From the NCBI RefSeq assembly GCF_014649795.1, contig NZ_BMTS01000011.1:232391-296390 (forward strand): DNA of 64,000 nucleotides. The letters run 5' to 3'. Source of the stretch: Streptomyces melanogenes (GTDB taxonomy: Bacteria; Actinomycetota; Actinomycetes; Streptomycetales; Streptomycetaceae). The stretch's first letter is position 1, and the number at the start of each line of letters is the position of its first letter. Shown here one piece after another: positions 34,585-44,124 of this stretch. A program made the position numbers and the translations under genes. The notes under the pieces are model-generated. The model was not told the DNA's origin and made no database searches. It saw only the letters and a list, made by a program, of their open reading frames with translations.

Positions 34585-34987
34585 GAGTTCTGGTCCTCCC
34601 ACGGTGCGCGCTCCGCTGTGCCTGCTGCGCCAGCCGCGCGCCGGGACCCTGTGACGGTTCCGTGGCACGCCCGTTGCCCGGTGCGAACGGTGGGGCTGAA
34701 CGCTGGCGTGTCGTCCCCCGTACGTACCAACGACGCCGGAGCCGGAGGATCACGGGCAAACGGGAAGATCCTTGCGGAGCGGAACCGCGGCCCTGCCGCG
34801 CACCGTCCCAACCGGCACCGGCATAGTGGGGGCCGCACTTCGGCCGGAACTTTTCGGCCGGAGCGAGGTGGGCCGCCGACTTCGACGAAGTCGGCGGGTT
34901 CGCTTCAGTAACGGCAAGCGGTGGAGCAACGGTGGCTGCACCGCGCAACAGCAGCTTCAGTACCGAAGTCCCAGGGGGATCAAGAAC
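34585..34987. promoter_or_regulatory. Divergent region, siderophore operon / peptidase 1, with shared promoter motif
   Basis: There is no gene in these 403 bp. ACCGGCATAGTGGGGGC at 34817-34833 recurs almost exactly at 36280-36297 upstream of the second peptidase gene, with CATAGT as a plausible -10 (TAGNNT-like). A transcript from here would have a ~150-nt leader before the peptidase ATG at 34988 (AGGGGGA site). The minus-strand promoter of the siderophore operon was not identified. Confidence 0.5.
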
Positions 34988-36211
34988 ATGCGACCGACAC
35001 GTCCGAACTCCGCGGCCCATGGTGGGAGGGGCGCACATCGCCGGACCTCCCCCGTGCTGGCCGCGCTCGGCCTCACGGCCGCTCTCGCCCTGACCGCCAC
35101 CGCGTGCGGTCCGGGCGGCGACGACAAGGCCGACTCCAAGCCGACCGCCTCGGCGACCGCCGGTGACGACGGCCTCCAGATCCCGGACGACATCAAGGAC
35201 CGGCTCAAGAAGCACGGGATCGACCCGGACAAGTGGAAGAACGGCGAGTGGAAGAACTGGGACAAGTCCAAGTGGCTGCGTGAGGCCAAGGACTTCGTCA
35301 ACCCGATCATCCAGGACCTGTGGGACCCGGACCGGATGCGGAAGGCCGAGAAGCCCCCGCAGAAGCCCGTCCCCAACGACATCTCGGGCGACAAGGGCGT
35401 GACGGACCCGACCCCGGCGCCCGTCAAGGCCAAGGCCCAGAAGGCCCCGTACCACGAGAGCCTGCCGGAGCTCGGCAAGCTCTTCTTCGACGGCCCCGAG
35501 GGCTCGATGGTCTGCTCGGCGACCGTCGTGAAGGACCCGGCGCACCCCGGCAAGTCCAACATGGTGTGGACGGCGGGCCACTGCGTCCACGCGGGCGCCA
35601 AGGGCGGCTGGTACCGCAACATCGCCTTCGTGCCCTCGTACAACAACGCCGACCTGTCGCTCGCGCAGCTGAAGAAGGCGACCCGGCAGCAGATCGCGCC
35701 GTACGGCGTGTTCTGGGCCGACTGGGCGCAGACCTCGCAGCAGTGGATCCAGGGCGGCGGCCCGACCGGCGGCCAGGGCGCTCCGTACGACTTCGCGGTG
35801 CTGCACGTCACCCCCGAGAAGGGCAAGGGCAACAAGTCCCTCGAGGAGACGGTCGGCACGGCCCTGCCGGTGGACTTCAACGCCCCGGCCGTGCCGAAGA
35901 TCGCGAGCATGACGGCGAACGGCTACCCGGCCGCGCCGCCGTACGACGGCCAGAAGCTGTACCAGTGCAAGGACAAGCCGGGCCGGCTCTCGCTCGACGC
36001 CAGCACCCCGACGATGTACCGCCTGGGCTGCACCATGACCGGCGGATCCTCCGGCGGCGGCTGGATCGCCGCGGGCGCCGACGGCAAGCCCGCGCTGGTC
36101 TCCAACACCTCCATCGGCCCGGTCACGGCCGGCTGGCTGGCGGGCCCGCGCCTGGGCCCGGAGGCCAAGGGCGTGTACGACTCGGTCAGCAACAAGTACG
36201 CGGGCCAGTAG
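34988..36211 (+). CDS. Secreted trypsin-like serine peptidase, lipoprotein (copy 1)
   Basis: The 407-residue exported protein starts MRPTRPNSAAHGG. It has a signal peptide ending in the lipobox-like LTATAC (Cys ~39). A linker leads to a Trp/Lys-rich segment (KKHGIDPDKWKNGEWKNWD, REAKDFVNP), then a chymotrypsin-fold domain with catalytic His in TAGHCVHAG, Asp in APYDFAVLHV and Ser in TGGSSGGGW. It is paralogous to the next gene over the whole length. The Trp-rich block may be a propeptide. Substrate unknown. Confidence 0.85.
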   Translation: MRPTRPNSAAHGGRGAHRRTSPVLAALGLTAALALTATACGPGGDDKADSKPTASATAGDDGLQIPDDIKDRLKKHGIDPDKWKNGEWKNWDKSKWLREAKDFVNPIIQDLWDPDRMRKAEKPPQKPVPNDISGDKGVTDPTPAPVKAKAQKAPYHESLPELGKLFFDGPEGSMVCSATVVKDPAHPGKSNMVWTAGHCVHAGAKGGWYRNIAFVPSYNNADLSLAQLKKATRQQIAPYGVFWADWAQTSQQWIQGGGPTGGQGAPYDFAVLHVTPEKGKGNKSLEETVGTALPVDFNAPAVPKIASMTANGYPAAPPYDGQKLYQCKDKPGRLSLDASTPTMYRLGCTMTGGSSGGGWIAAGADGKPALVSNTSIGPVTAGWLAGPRLGPEAKGVYDSVSNKYAGQ

Positions 36212-36219
36212 GCCCGGCC

Positions 36220-36258
36220 GGGGTCCGGGAGCTCTCTCCACGAGAGCTCCCGGACCCC
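36220..36258 (+). terminator. Strong hairpin terminator between the two peptidase genes
   Basis: Perfect 17-bp stem (36220-36236 with 36242-36258) with the 5-nt loop TCCAC, 8 nt past the stop of copy 1. The second copy therefore needs its own promoter. Confidence 0.82.
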
Positions 36259-36279
36259 TGTACGAGACCCCCACGAGCT

Positions 36280-36297
36280 ACCGGCATAGTGGGGGGC
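36280..36297 (+). promoter_or_regulatory. Promoter-like repeat before peptidase copy 2
   Basis: ACCGGCATAGTGGGGGGC duplicates the motif at 34817-34833 with one extra G, about 130 nt before the copy 2 start. Flanking sequence is not conserved, so the match suggests a shared promoter (CATAGT as -10) or regulator site. Confidence 0.5.
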
Positions 36298-36426
36298 TGC
36301 GCAACGGCGGTCCCGGAAGACCCCGTTTCCCGATATGACGTGCCCATGGCAACACGCCGTCCCGGCGTGCCGCCCGGCACGCGCAACTGAACAAGGTACG
36401 AGCACAACTCAGGGGGAATCGTTTCC

Positions 36427-37596
36427 ATGCGATCCATACGTCCGCTGCTGGCCTCCACCGGCCTCGCGGCGGCACTCGCGCTGACGGCCACCGCGTGCGG
36501 CCCCGGCGACGACGGCGCGGACAGCAAGCCGTCCGCGTCGAGCACCGCCCAGGGCAAGGGCGACCAGGGCCTTCCCGACGACGTCGCCGGCGCCCTCAAG
36601 AAGCACGGCGTCGACCTCGACAAGTGGAAGAACGGCGACTGGAAGAACTGGGACCAGGCCAAGTGGCTGCGCGAGGCCAAGGACTTCGTCAACCCGGTCA
36701 TCGCGGGCCTGTGGAAGCCCGAGCGGATGCGGTCCGCCAAGGACCCGCAGAAGACCATGGCCGCCGGTGACGTCAACGGCGCCCCGGGCATCAGCGATCC
36801 GGAGCCGCGGCCTGTTCAGGCCAAGGCCGAGAGCCTGCCCTACCACAACTACGCCGCCCCGGTCGGCAAGGTGTTCTTCGACTCCCCCGAGGGCTCCATG
36901 GTGTGCTCGGGCACCGTCGTGAAGGACCCGGCGCACCCCGGCAGGTCCAACCTCGTCTGGACCGCGGGCCACTGCGTCCACGCGGGCGCCAAGGGCGGCT
37001 GGTACCGCAACATCGCCTTCGTCCCGGCCTACAACGACCAGGGCAAGTCGGCGGCGCAGCTGCGCAACGCGCAGTCGCAGGAGATCGCCCCGTACGGCGC
37101 CTACTGGGCCGACTGGGCCTCGACCTCGGGCGAGTGGATCGCCGGCGGCGGCCACACCGGCGGCACCGGCGCCCCGTACGACTACGCCGTGCTGCACGTG
37201 AACCCGGAAAGCGGCGGCAAGTCGCTCGAAGAGACCGTCGGCAACGCGCTGACCGTCAACTTCTCGACGCCGGACGCGCACTCCGTCTCGGCGATGGGCG
37301 CCTGGGGCTACCCGGCGGCGCCGCCGTACGACGGCCTGAAGATGTTCAAGTGCGTCGACCGCCCGGGCCGCCTGTCGGTCGCCCCGAGCACGCCCGCGAT
37401 GTACCGCATCGGCTGCACGATGACCGGCGGCTCCTCCGGCGGCGGCTGGTTCATCACCGGCAAGAGCGGCAAGGCGGAGCTGGTCTCCAACACCTCGATC
37501 GGCCCGGTCACCTCGGGCTGGCTGGCCGGACCCCAGCTGGGCCCCGGCGCCCAGCAGATCTTCACCCAGATGAGTCAGAAGTACGGCGGCCGGTAA
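36427..37596 (+). CDS. Secreted trypsin-like serine peptidase, lipoprotein (copy 2)
   Basis: The 389-residue protein starts MRSIRPLLASTGLAAALALT and has a lipobox-like LTATAC (Cys ~24). It has the same order as copy 1: Trp/Lys block (KKHGVDLDKWKNGDWKNWD), then catalytic His in TAGHCVHAG, Asp in APYDYAVLHV and Ser in TGGSSGGGW. It contains two conserved Cys pairs (MVCSG near the start of the domain and IGCTM near the active Ser), likely disulfides. The pair arose by tandem duplication, and strong stem-loops follow each copy. Confidence 0.85.
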   Translation: MRSIRPLLASTGLAAALALTATACGPGDDGADSKPSASSTAQGKGDQGLPDDVAGALKKHGVDLDKWKNGDWKNWDQAKWLREAKDFVNPVIAGLWKPERMRSAKDPQKTMAAGDVNGAPGISDPEPRPVQAKAESLPYHNYAAPVGKVFFDSPEGSMVCSGTVVKDPAHPGRSNLVWTAGHCVHAGAKGGWYRNIAFVPAYNDQGKSAAQLRNAQSQEIAPYGAYWADWASTSGEWIAGGGHTGGTGAPYDYAVLHVNPESGGKSLEETVGNALTVNFSTPDAHSVSAMGAWGYPAAPPYDGLKMFKCVDRPGRLSVAPSTPAMYRIGCTMTGGSSGGGWFITGKSGKAELVSNTSIGPVTSGWLAGPQLGPGAQQIFTQMSQKYGGR

Positions 37597-37618
37597 GGCC
37601 GACCGCACCTGACGACGA

Positions 37619-37655
37619 CAAGGCCCGCCCCCTCGTACGGAGGGGGCGGGCCTTG
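37619..37655 (+). terminator. Hairpin terminator with T-rich tail
   Basis: Perfect 15-bp stem (37619-37633 with 37641-37655), 7-nt loop, then TTCGTTC. It lies between the peptidase and the convergent hflX. Confidence 0.8.
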
Positions 37656-37696
37656 TTCGTTCAAGCGAGCCGGTCAGTGCCCGGCCGCGCGCGTGG

Positions 37697-39202
37697 TCAG
37701 TGCTTGGCCGGTACGTACGGAGCGAGCTCCGCCGCAAGCACCTCGTGCACCCGCGCCTTGAGCAGGGTGCCCTCCGGGGTGTGCTCCTCGGAGATCACCT
37801 CGCCCTCGGCGTGCGCCCGCGAGACCAGCTGTCCGTGCGTGTACGGCACGAGGGCCTCGATCTCGACCTCGGGGCGCGGCAGTTCGGCGTCGATGATGCC
37901 GAGCAGCTGCTCGATGCCCATGCCCGTACGCGCCGAGACCGCGATGGAGTGCTTCTCGATCCGCAGCAGGCGCTGGAGGACCAGCGGGTCGGCCGCGTCC
38001 GCCTTGTTGATCACCACGATCTCGGGCACGTCGACCGCGCCCACCTCGCGGATCACCTCGCGCACGGCGGCCAGCTGCTCCTCCGGAGCCGGGTGCGAGC
38101 CGTCCACCACGTGCAGGATCAGGTCGGAGTCGCCGACCTCCTCCATGGTGGAGCGGAACGCCTCGACCAGGTGGTGCGGCAGGTGCCGGACGAACCCGAC
38201 GGTGTCGGCCAGGGTGTAGAGCCGGCCGCTGGGGGTCTCGGCCCGGCGCACGGTCGGGTCGAGGGTGGCGAACAGCGCGTTCTCCACCAGCACGCCCGCG
38301 CCCGTGAGGCGGTTGAGCAGGGAGGACTTGCCCGCGTTGGTGTACCCGGCGATGGCGACCGAGGGGACCTTGTTGCGACGGCGCTCCTGGCGCTTGATCT
38401 CGCGGCCGGTCTTCATCTCCGCGATCTCCCGGCGCATCTTCGCCATCTTCTCGCGGATCCGCCGCCGGTCCGTCTCGATCTTGGTCTCACCGGGACCACG
38501 GGTGGCCATGCCGCCGCCGGACGAGCCGGAGCCGCCACCACCCATCTGCCGGGAGAGCGACTGGCCCCAGCCGCGCAGCCTGGGCAGCATGTACTGCATC
38601 TGGGCGAGCGAGACCTGGGCCTTGCCCTCTCGGGACTTGGCGTGCTGGGCGAAGATGTCGAGGATCAGGGCGGTCCGGTCGACCACCTTGACCTTGACGA
38701 CGTCTTCCAGGTGGATGAGCTGGCCGGGGCTGAGCTCACCGTCGCAGACCACGGTGTCGGCGCCGGACTCCAGGACGATGTCTCGCAGCTCCTGCGCCTT
38801 GCCGGAGCCGATGTAGGTGGCCGGGTCGGGCTTGTCACGGCGCTGGTACACACCGTCGAGCACCATCGCGCCCGCCGTCTCGGCGAGGGCCGCGAGCTCC
38901 GCCAGGGAGTTCTCCGCGTCCTTCAGCGTGCCCGTGGTCCAGACGCCCACCAGCACGACGCGCTCCAGGCGCAGCTGGCGATACTCGACCTCGGTGACGT
39001 CTTCCAGCTCGGTGGAGAGGCCCGCCACACGCCGCAGGGCGGCGCGCTCGGAGCGGTCGAACTGCGCGCCGTCCCGCTCGCCGTCGATCTCGTGGCTCCA
39101 GGCGACGTCCTCTTCCATCAGGGCATCGGCCCGAAGGCTCTCGGTGCGGTTCTTCTCCGCGAAGCTCTGCTCGTCCTGGGAAGGGGATGAAGAGGAGGTC
39201 AT
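37697..39202 (-). CDS. hflX: GTPase HflX
   Basis: Ribosome-associated GTPase that splits stalled or heat-damaged 70S ribosomes. The protein has 501 residues. The N-terminal HflX domain (VGVWTTGTLKDAENSLAELA, SGKAQELRDIV) leads into a coiled region with RGPGETKIETDRRRI. G1 is GYTNAGKS (286-293), G3 is DTVGFVRHLP and G4 is NKAD. An N-terminal ~70-residue acidic extension and a Gly/Ser-rich loop (GGGGSGSSGG, ~221-230) are typical of actinobacterial versions. The ATG at 39202 follows GGGATGAAGAGGAG only on the other strand, so the start relies on protein conservation. Confidence 0.94.
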   Translation of the reverse strand: MTSSSSPSQDEQSFAEKNRTESLRADALMEEDVAWSHEIDGERDGAQFDRSERAALRRVAGLSTELEDVTEVEYRQLRLERVVLVGVWTTGTLKDAENSLAELAALAETAGAMVLDGVYQRRDKPDPATYIGSGKAQELRDIVLESGADTVVCDGELSPGQLIHLEDVVKVKVVDRTALILDIFAQHAKSREGKAQVSLAQMQYMLPRLRGWGQSLSRQMGGGGSGSSGGGMATRGPGETKIETDRRRIREKMAKMRREIAEMKTGREIKRQERRRNKVPSVAIAGYTNAGKSSLLNRLTGAGVLVENALFATLDPTVRRAETPSGRLYTLADTVGFVRHLPHHLVEAFRSTMEEVGDSDLILHVVDGSHPAPEEQLAAVREVIREVGAVDVPEIVVINKADAADPLVLQRLLRIEKHSIAVSARTGMGIEQLLGIIDAELPRPEVEIEALVPYTHGQLVSRAHAEGEVISEEHTPEGTLLKARVHEVLAAELAPYVPAKH

Positions 39203-39376
39203 TGGATCCTTACGTCGTTGGAATTGCGGTTACGTCGGTCACAACGCGTAATGGACCCGAAAGATTCCCGAGTGGAATCCGGCCCCGGCGGCGCCGCCGA
39301 CCCGACGATGGTCGCACGGTGCCGCCGGGGCCGTCACCCCGGTTTTCCGGCGCCCGACAGGGCGGGTGCCGTAGGC

Positions 39377-40825
39377 CTAGGCGTGCCGGGGCGCGACGCT
39401 GCGCCAGTCCTTGTGCCCGGGCATCGGCGGCGTCTTCGCCCCGTACAGCCAGCCCTGGAAGAACCCGGCGAGGTCGCGCCCGGCGACCTCGGACGCGAGG
39501 CCGGTGAAGTCGGCCGTGCTGGCCGTCCCGTCCTTGTGGTCGCTCACCCAGCGCCGCTCCAGCTCGCCGAACCTCGCCTCCCCGATCTCCTGCCGCAGCG
39601 CGTACAGCACCAGCGCGCTCCCGTCGTAGACGACGGGCCGGAAGATGCTGATCTTCTGGCCGGGGGCGGGCGGCTTGGGGGCGGCTGGCGGTCCGCCCGC
39701 GGCGCGCCAGGCGTCGGACTGGCGGTAGGCCTCGCGCATCCGGGTCTCCAGCGGCCGCTTGCCGTGCTCCTGCGCGTACAGCGCCTCGTACCAGGTGGCG
39801 TGCCCTTCGTTGAGCCAGAGGTCGGACCACGCGCGCGGGGAGACGCTGTCGCCGAACCAGTGGTGGGCCAGCTCGTGCACCATCACCGAGTCCACGTACC
39901 ACTCGGGGAACCCGGTGCGCAGGAACAGCGACCGCTCGAAGAGCGACAGGGTCTGGGTCTCCAGCTCGAACCCGGTGTCCGCGCCGGCGATCAGGACGCC
40001 GTACGTCTCGAACGGGTACGGACCGACCAGGTTCTCCATCCACGCGATCTCGGCGGGCGTCTTCTTCAGCCAGGGCTCCATCCGCTGCCGGTCGGCCGCC
40101 GGGACCACGTCGCGCACGGGCAGCCCGTGCGGCCCCTCGCGGCGCAGCACGGCCGAGCGGCCGATGGAGACCTGGGCGAGCTCGGTCGCCATCGGGTGTT
40201 CGGTGCGGTACGTGGAGACGGCCCGGCCGCCCTCCCTCGTCCAGCCGGTCTCCAGCCCGTTGGCGACGACCGTGTACTCCTTGGGGGCGTCCACCCGGAA
40301 GGTGAACATCGCCTTGTCAAAGGGGTGGTCGTTGCACGGGAACACGCGGTGGGCGGCGTCGGCCTGGTTGGCCATCACCAGGCCGTCGGTGGTGCGCACC
40401 CAGCCGCCGTCCTCGGCGCCGCGCGGGTCACTGGTGTGCCGGACGGTGATCCGCAGCTCCTCCCCCGGGTACACCGGGTGGCGCGGGGTGATCACCAGGT
40501 CCTCTTGGGCGCTCGCGAACTCGGCCTTCCTGCCGTTGACCTCGACGCCGTGGACGGTGCCGCGCGCGAAGTCCAGGTTGATCCGGTCGAGCCAGCCGGT
40601 GGCGCGGGCGTCGATGGTGGTGACGGCCTCCATCGGCTTGCTGTTGTCGCCCGGATAGGTGAATCCGATGTCGTACGCGATGACGTCGTACCCGGGGTTG
40701 CCCAGCGTCGGGAAGAGCGGGTCGCCGATTCCGGCCGGGGCGGGCGGCGGCGGAGCGGCGGCCAGGACACAGGCGGCTGCGGTGGCCAGCAGAGCGGCAC
40801 GCACACGGCGTGAGGAGAGCAGCAT
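39377..40825 (-). CDS. M1 family metallo-aminopeptidase, exported
   Basis: The 482-residue zinc peptidase has the zinc-binding motif H317-E318-x-x-H321 (VMVHELAHHWFGDSV) and E340 in NEGHATW. The N-terminal beta domain has YDIGFTYPGDN and HPFDKAMFTFRVDAP. The usual GAMEN exopeptidase motif is represented by GADTGFELET. A signal peptide with Cys at residue 19 (ATAAACVLAAAP) suggests a lipoprotein or secreted form. It is shorter than intracellular PepN (about 850) and lacks the C-terminal armadillo domain. Confidence 0.9.
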   Translation of the reverse strand: MLLSSRRVRAALLATAAACVLAAAPPPPAPAGIGDPLFPTLGNPGYDVIAYDIGFTYPGDNSKPMEAVTTIDARATGWLDRINLDFARGTVHGVEVNGRKAEFASAQEDLVITPRHPVYPGEELRITVRHTSDPRGAEDGGWVRTTDGLVMANQADAAHRVFPCNDHPFDKAMFTFRVDAPKEYTVVANGLETGWTREGGRAVSTYRTEHPMATELAQVSIGRSAVLRREGPHGLPVRDVVPAADRQRMEPWLKKTPAEIAWMENLVGPYPFETYGVLIAGADTGFELETQTLSLFERSLFLRTGFPEWYVDSVMVHELAHHWFGDSVSPRAWSDLWLNEGHATWYEALYAQEHGKRPLETRMREAYRQSDAWRAAGGPPAAPKPPAPGQKISIFRPVVYDGSALVLYALRQEIGEARFGELERRWVSDHKDGTASTADFTGLASEVAGRDLAGFFQGWLYGAKTPPMPGHKDWRSVAPRHA

Positions 40826-40904
40826 GCCCTACCGCTACCAGCACACCGTGCGAGGGCGGGGCCGACGCGCACCACCCCCACCCGAACGAGCGTCGGCCGT
40901 CGGT

Positions 40905-42992
40905 TCAGCCGGCCGCGGCCGGGTGCTGCGCGCGGCTCACGTCGTACACCCCCGGCACATCGCGCATCACGCGCATCAGGGCGGGCAGCTCGGCGGCGTC
41001 CGGCAGCTGGAGCGTGTAGGTGTGCCGCACCCGCTGCTCGCTGGGCGGCTCGACAGTGGCGGAGACGATCGCGGCGCCCGCGGTGGCGATGGCCTCGGTG
41101 AGGTCGGCGAGCAGGCGCGGGCGCCCGAACGCCTCGGCGACCAGCGTGACCCGGCAGGCGGCGGTCTCTCCCCAGCGCACCCCGACCCTGGCCCGTCCGA
41201 GGGCCGTCATACGGGCCACTGCCGGGCACTCCTCGCGGTGCACGGTCACGGCGCCGCCGCGCACCGCGAAACCGGTGACCGCGTCGGGCGGCACCGGCGT
41301 ACAGCACCCCGCGAGCCGTACGGTCGCGTCCGGCAGGTCGGTGACGGCGTTGGCGGCGCTGCGCCGGTCGGTGGTGACGGAGACCTGCGGGCGGGGGGCG
41401 GCCGCCGGAACCTTGACGCCTTCGGGGTGGGCGGCGAGCCAGCCGGTGATGGCGATCCGCGCGGCCGGGGTCCTGGCGTGGTCGAGCCAGTCCGGGGACG
41501 GCCCGGAGGCGGCGTCCTGGGCGAGCAGCAGCTGCACGGTGTCGCCGTCGCTCAGGACCGTACTGAGCGTCGCCAGACGGCCGTTGACGCGCGCGCCGAT
41601 GCAGCGGTGGGCGGCCTCGCCGTGCTGGGCGTACGCGGCGTCCACACAGCTCGCTCCGGCCGGCAGGCCCAGGGTGCGGCCGTCGGCGCAGAACACGGTG
41701 ATCTCGCGGTCCTGCGCCAGTTCCTCCCGTAGGGAGGACCAGAAGGTGTCGGGGTCCGGCGCGTTCTGCTGCCAGTCCAGGAGGCGGGAGAGCCAGCCGG
41801 GCCGGGTGGGGTCCTCGCGCTCGTCGGCCGCCGGGTCGGCGCCGTCGCCGGGCCCGCCCCCGGCGTACGGATTGCCGAGGGCGACGACGCCGGCCTCGGC
41901 CACCCGGTGCATCTGGTGGGTGCGGATGAGGACTTCGGCCACCGCGCCGTCGGAGCTCGCCACCGCCGTGTGCAGCGACTGGTACAAGTTGAACTTGGGG
42001 GCGGCGATGAAGTCCTTGAACTCGGAGATCACCGGGGTGAAGCAGGTGTGCAGCTCACCGAGGACGGCGTAGCAGTCGGCGTCCTCGGCGACCAGGACGA
42101 GCAGTCGGCCGAAGTCGGTGCCGCGCAGCTCTCCGCGTTTGAGCTGGACGCGGTGGACGGAGACGAAGTGCCGTGGCCGGATGAGGACTTCGGCGCTGAT
42201 GCCGGCCTCGCGCAGCACCGCCCTGACGCCGTCCGCGATGGTGGTCAGCGGGTCCTCGTAGCCCGAGTTGGCCGCGATCAGCGCCCGGGTGCGCTCGTAC
42301 TCCTCGGGATGGAGGATGGCGAAAACCAGATCCTCCAGTTCGGTCTTGAGGGCCTGCACCCCCAGCCGTTCGGCCAGCGGAATCAGCACGTCACGGGTGA
42401 CTTTGGCGATTCTCGCCTGCTTCTCGGGGCGCATCACGCCCAGGGTGCGCATGTTGTGCAGCCGGTCCGCGAGTTTGATCGACATCACGCGTACGTCGTT
42501 GCCGGTGGCGACGAGCATCTTGCGGAAGGTCTCGGGCTCGGCCGCCGCCCCGTAGTCGACCTTCTCCAACTTGGTGACGCCGTCGACCAGATAGGTGACT
42601 TCCTCGCCGAACTCCGCCCGTACCTGATCGAGCGTCACCTCGGTGTCCTCGACGGTGTCGTGCAGCAGCGAGGCGGTCAACGTGGTGGTCTCGGCGCCCA
42701 GTTCGGCCAGGATCAGGGTGACGGCCAGCGGATGCGTGATGTACGGCTCGCCGCTCTTGCGGAACTGGCCCCGGTGGGACGTTTCCGCGAGGACGTACGC
42801 GCGCCGCAGCACCGCCAGGTCGGCGTCGGGGTGGTGGGCCCGGTGCGCCTCGGCGACGTGTCCGATGGCGTCGGGCAGCCGGTCGCGCGAGGTGGGGCCC
42901 AGCAGGGCGGCCCGGCCCAGCCTGCGGAGGTCGATCCTGGGAAGGCCGCGTCGGCGACTCTGTGCGTCAGGATTCGTGGCCTCTGCACTCAT
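40905..42992 (-). CDS. rshA: RelA/SpoT homologue (RshA-like)
   Basis: (p)ppGpp metabolism protein of 695 residues from ATG 42992 (MSAEATNPDAQSRRRG). The N-terminal hydrolase HD domain is intact-looking: GEPYITHPLAV and HDTVEDT (H111, D112). In the RelA_SpoT domain FKDFIAAPKFNLYQSLHT is conserved, but the usual R-x-K-h-x-Y-S-I-x-x-K stretch reads RPRHFVSVHRVQ. TGS (ITVFCADGRTLGLPAG) and C-terminal ACT-like domains follow. It corresponds by context to the second RSH of Streptomyces (rshA), distinct from relA. Confidence 0.87.
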   Translation of the reverse strand: MSAEATNPDAQSRRRGLPRIDLRRLGRAALLGPTSRDRLPDAIGHVAEAHRAHHPDADLAVLRRAYVLAETSHRGQFRKSGEPYITHPLAVTLILAELGAETTTLTASLLHDTVEDTEVTLDQVRAEFGEEVTYLVDGVTKLEKVDYGAAAEPETFRKMLVATGNDVRVMSIKLADRLHNMRTLGVMRPEKQARIAKVTRDVLIPLAERLGVQALKTELEDLVFAILHPEEYERTRALIAANSGYEDPLTTIADGVRAVLREAGISAEVLIRPRHFVSVHRVQLKRGELRGTDFGRLLVLVAEDADCYAVLGELHTCFTPVISEFKDFIAAPKFNLYQSLHTAVASSDGAVAEVLIRTHQMHRVAEAGVVALGNPYAGGGPGDGADPAADEREDPTRPGWLSRLLDWQQNAPDPDTFWSSLREELAQDREITVFCADGRTLGLPAGASCVDAAYAQHGEAAHRCIGARVNGRLATLSTVLSDGDTVQLLLAQDAASGPSPDWLDHARTPAARIAITGWLAAHPEGVKVPAAAPRPQVSVTTDRRSAANAVTDLPDATVRLAGCCTPVPPDAVTGFAVRGGAVTVHREECPAVARMTALGRARVGVRWGETAACRVTLVAEAFGRPRLLADLTEAIATAGAAIVSATVEPPSEQRVRHTYTLQLPDAAELPALMRVMRDVPGVYDVSRAQHPAAAG

Positions 42993-43131
42993 GGGGCACC
43001 TCCGGCAGCATCGACCGGCGGTGGAAAGGCAGGCGTGCCCTCCGGGCCGGTGCTTGATGCTACCGACCCCACCACGTGGCGCAGTCCGGCTCTCGCTCAG
43101 CGTGAACCGGATCACCCATTCGAGCGAAGGT

Positions 43132-44016
43132 TCAGGCCACAGCCGTTTCAACCGCCGCGAGCAGCGCCGGGTCGATCACGCCTTCGGCGACGATCACGGC
43201 GGGGCCGGTCATCTCGACCTGGCCGTCGGGGAACTCCGTGATCACCAGCGTCCCGCCCGGGAGGTCCACCGTGTACGTCACGGGGGCACCGGTGACGGCC
43301 GGGTCCGCGCCGTCCCTGCGCGCCGCAGCCACCGCCACCGCGCACGCGCCCGTGCCGCACGAGCGGGTCTCGCCGGAGCCGCGCTCGTAGACGCGCATCG
43401 CGACGTGGCTGGGGCCCCGGTCGACGACGAACTCGACGTTGACGCCCTCCGGGTAGACGGCGGCCGGGCTGTACGGCGGCACCGTGCGCAGTTCGCCCGC
43501 GTGGGCCAGGTCCTCGACGAAGGCGACCGCGTGCGGGTTGCCCATGTTGACGTTGCGGGCGGGCCAGCTGCGGCCGTCGACGGTGACGGTGACGCCCTCT
43601 TCCGGCAGCACGGCGCGGCCCATCGAGACCGTGACATCACCGTTCTTGGCGATGTGCGCCTTCTTGACCCCGCCCCGGGTGGCGATCGCCAGGTCGCCCT
43701 CCTCGACGAGCCCGGCGCGCTGGAGGTACCCGGCGAAGACGCGGACGCCGTTGCCGCACATCTCGGCGATGGAGCCGTCCGAGTTGCGGTAGTCCATGAA
43801 CCACTCGGCCTCGTCGGCCATGGCCTTCGCCTCGGGGTGCGCGGCGCTGCGCACGACGTGGAGCAGCCCGTCGCCGCCGATGCCGGCCCGGCGGTCGCAG
43901 AGCCGGGCGACCGTGGAAGCGGGCAGGTCGACGGCGTTGTCCGGGTCGGGGAGGATCACGAAGTCGTTCTCAGTCCCGTGGCCCTTGAGGAAGGTGAGCG
44001 GCGAGGTGTTGTTCAC
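43132..44016 (-). CDS. dapF: Diaminopimelate epimerase
   Basis: Converts LL- to meso-diaminopimelate for lysine and peptidoglycan. The protein has 294 residues. Catalytic cysteines are C87 (AEMCGNGVRVFAGY) and C220 (ETRSCGTGACAVA), each in its signature. GTG 44016 (MNNTSPLTFLKGHGTENDF) gives the normal length; the ribosome site before it is poor, and a TTG 30 nt upstream is the alternative. Monocistronic between rshA and a membrane protein gene. Confidence 0.95.
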   Translation of the reverse strand: MNNTSPLTFLKGHGTENDFVILPDPDNAVDLPASTVARLCDRRAGIGGDGLLHVVRSAAHPEAKAMADEAEWFMDYRNSDGSIAEMCGNGVRVFAGYLQRAGLVEEGDLAIATRGGVKKAHIAKNGDVTVSMGRAVLPEEGVTVTVDGRSWPARNVNMGNPHAVAFVEDLAHAGELRTVPPYSPAAVYPEGVNVEFVVDRGPSHVAMRVYERGSGETRSCGTGACAVAVAAARRDGADPAVTGAPVTYTVDLPGGTLVITEFPDGQVEMTGPAVIVAEGVIDPALLAAVETAVA

Positions 44017-44124
44017 GCCGTCAATCGTACGGGTGCCCACTGACAACGGGCCGGGAGCTCCGGACGACGGATCCGCCGGGGGGACGTGTCCCCGTCAGGA
44101 TCAGGGGGACGGGATGCCGGGCGC

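Noticed and set aside
34585..34987. Iron-regulator (DmdR/IdeR) box before the siderophore operon
   Set aside because: No TTAGGTTAGG-like inverted repeat was found by eye in the region, so iron control is not supported by sequence here.
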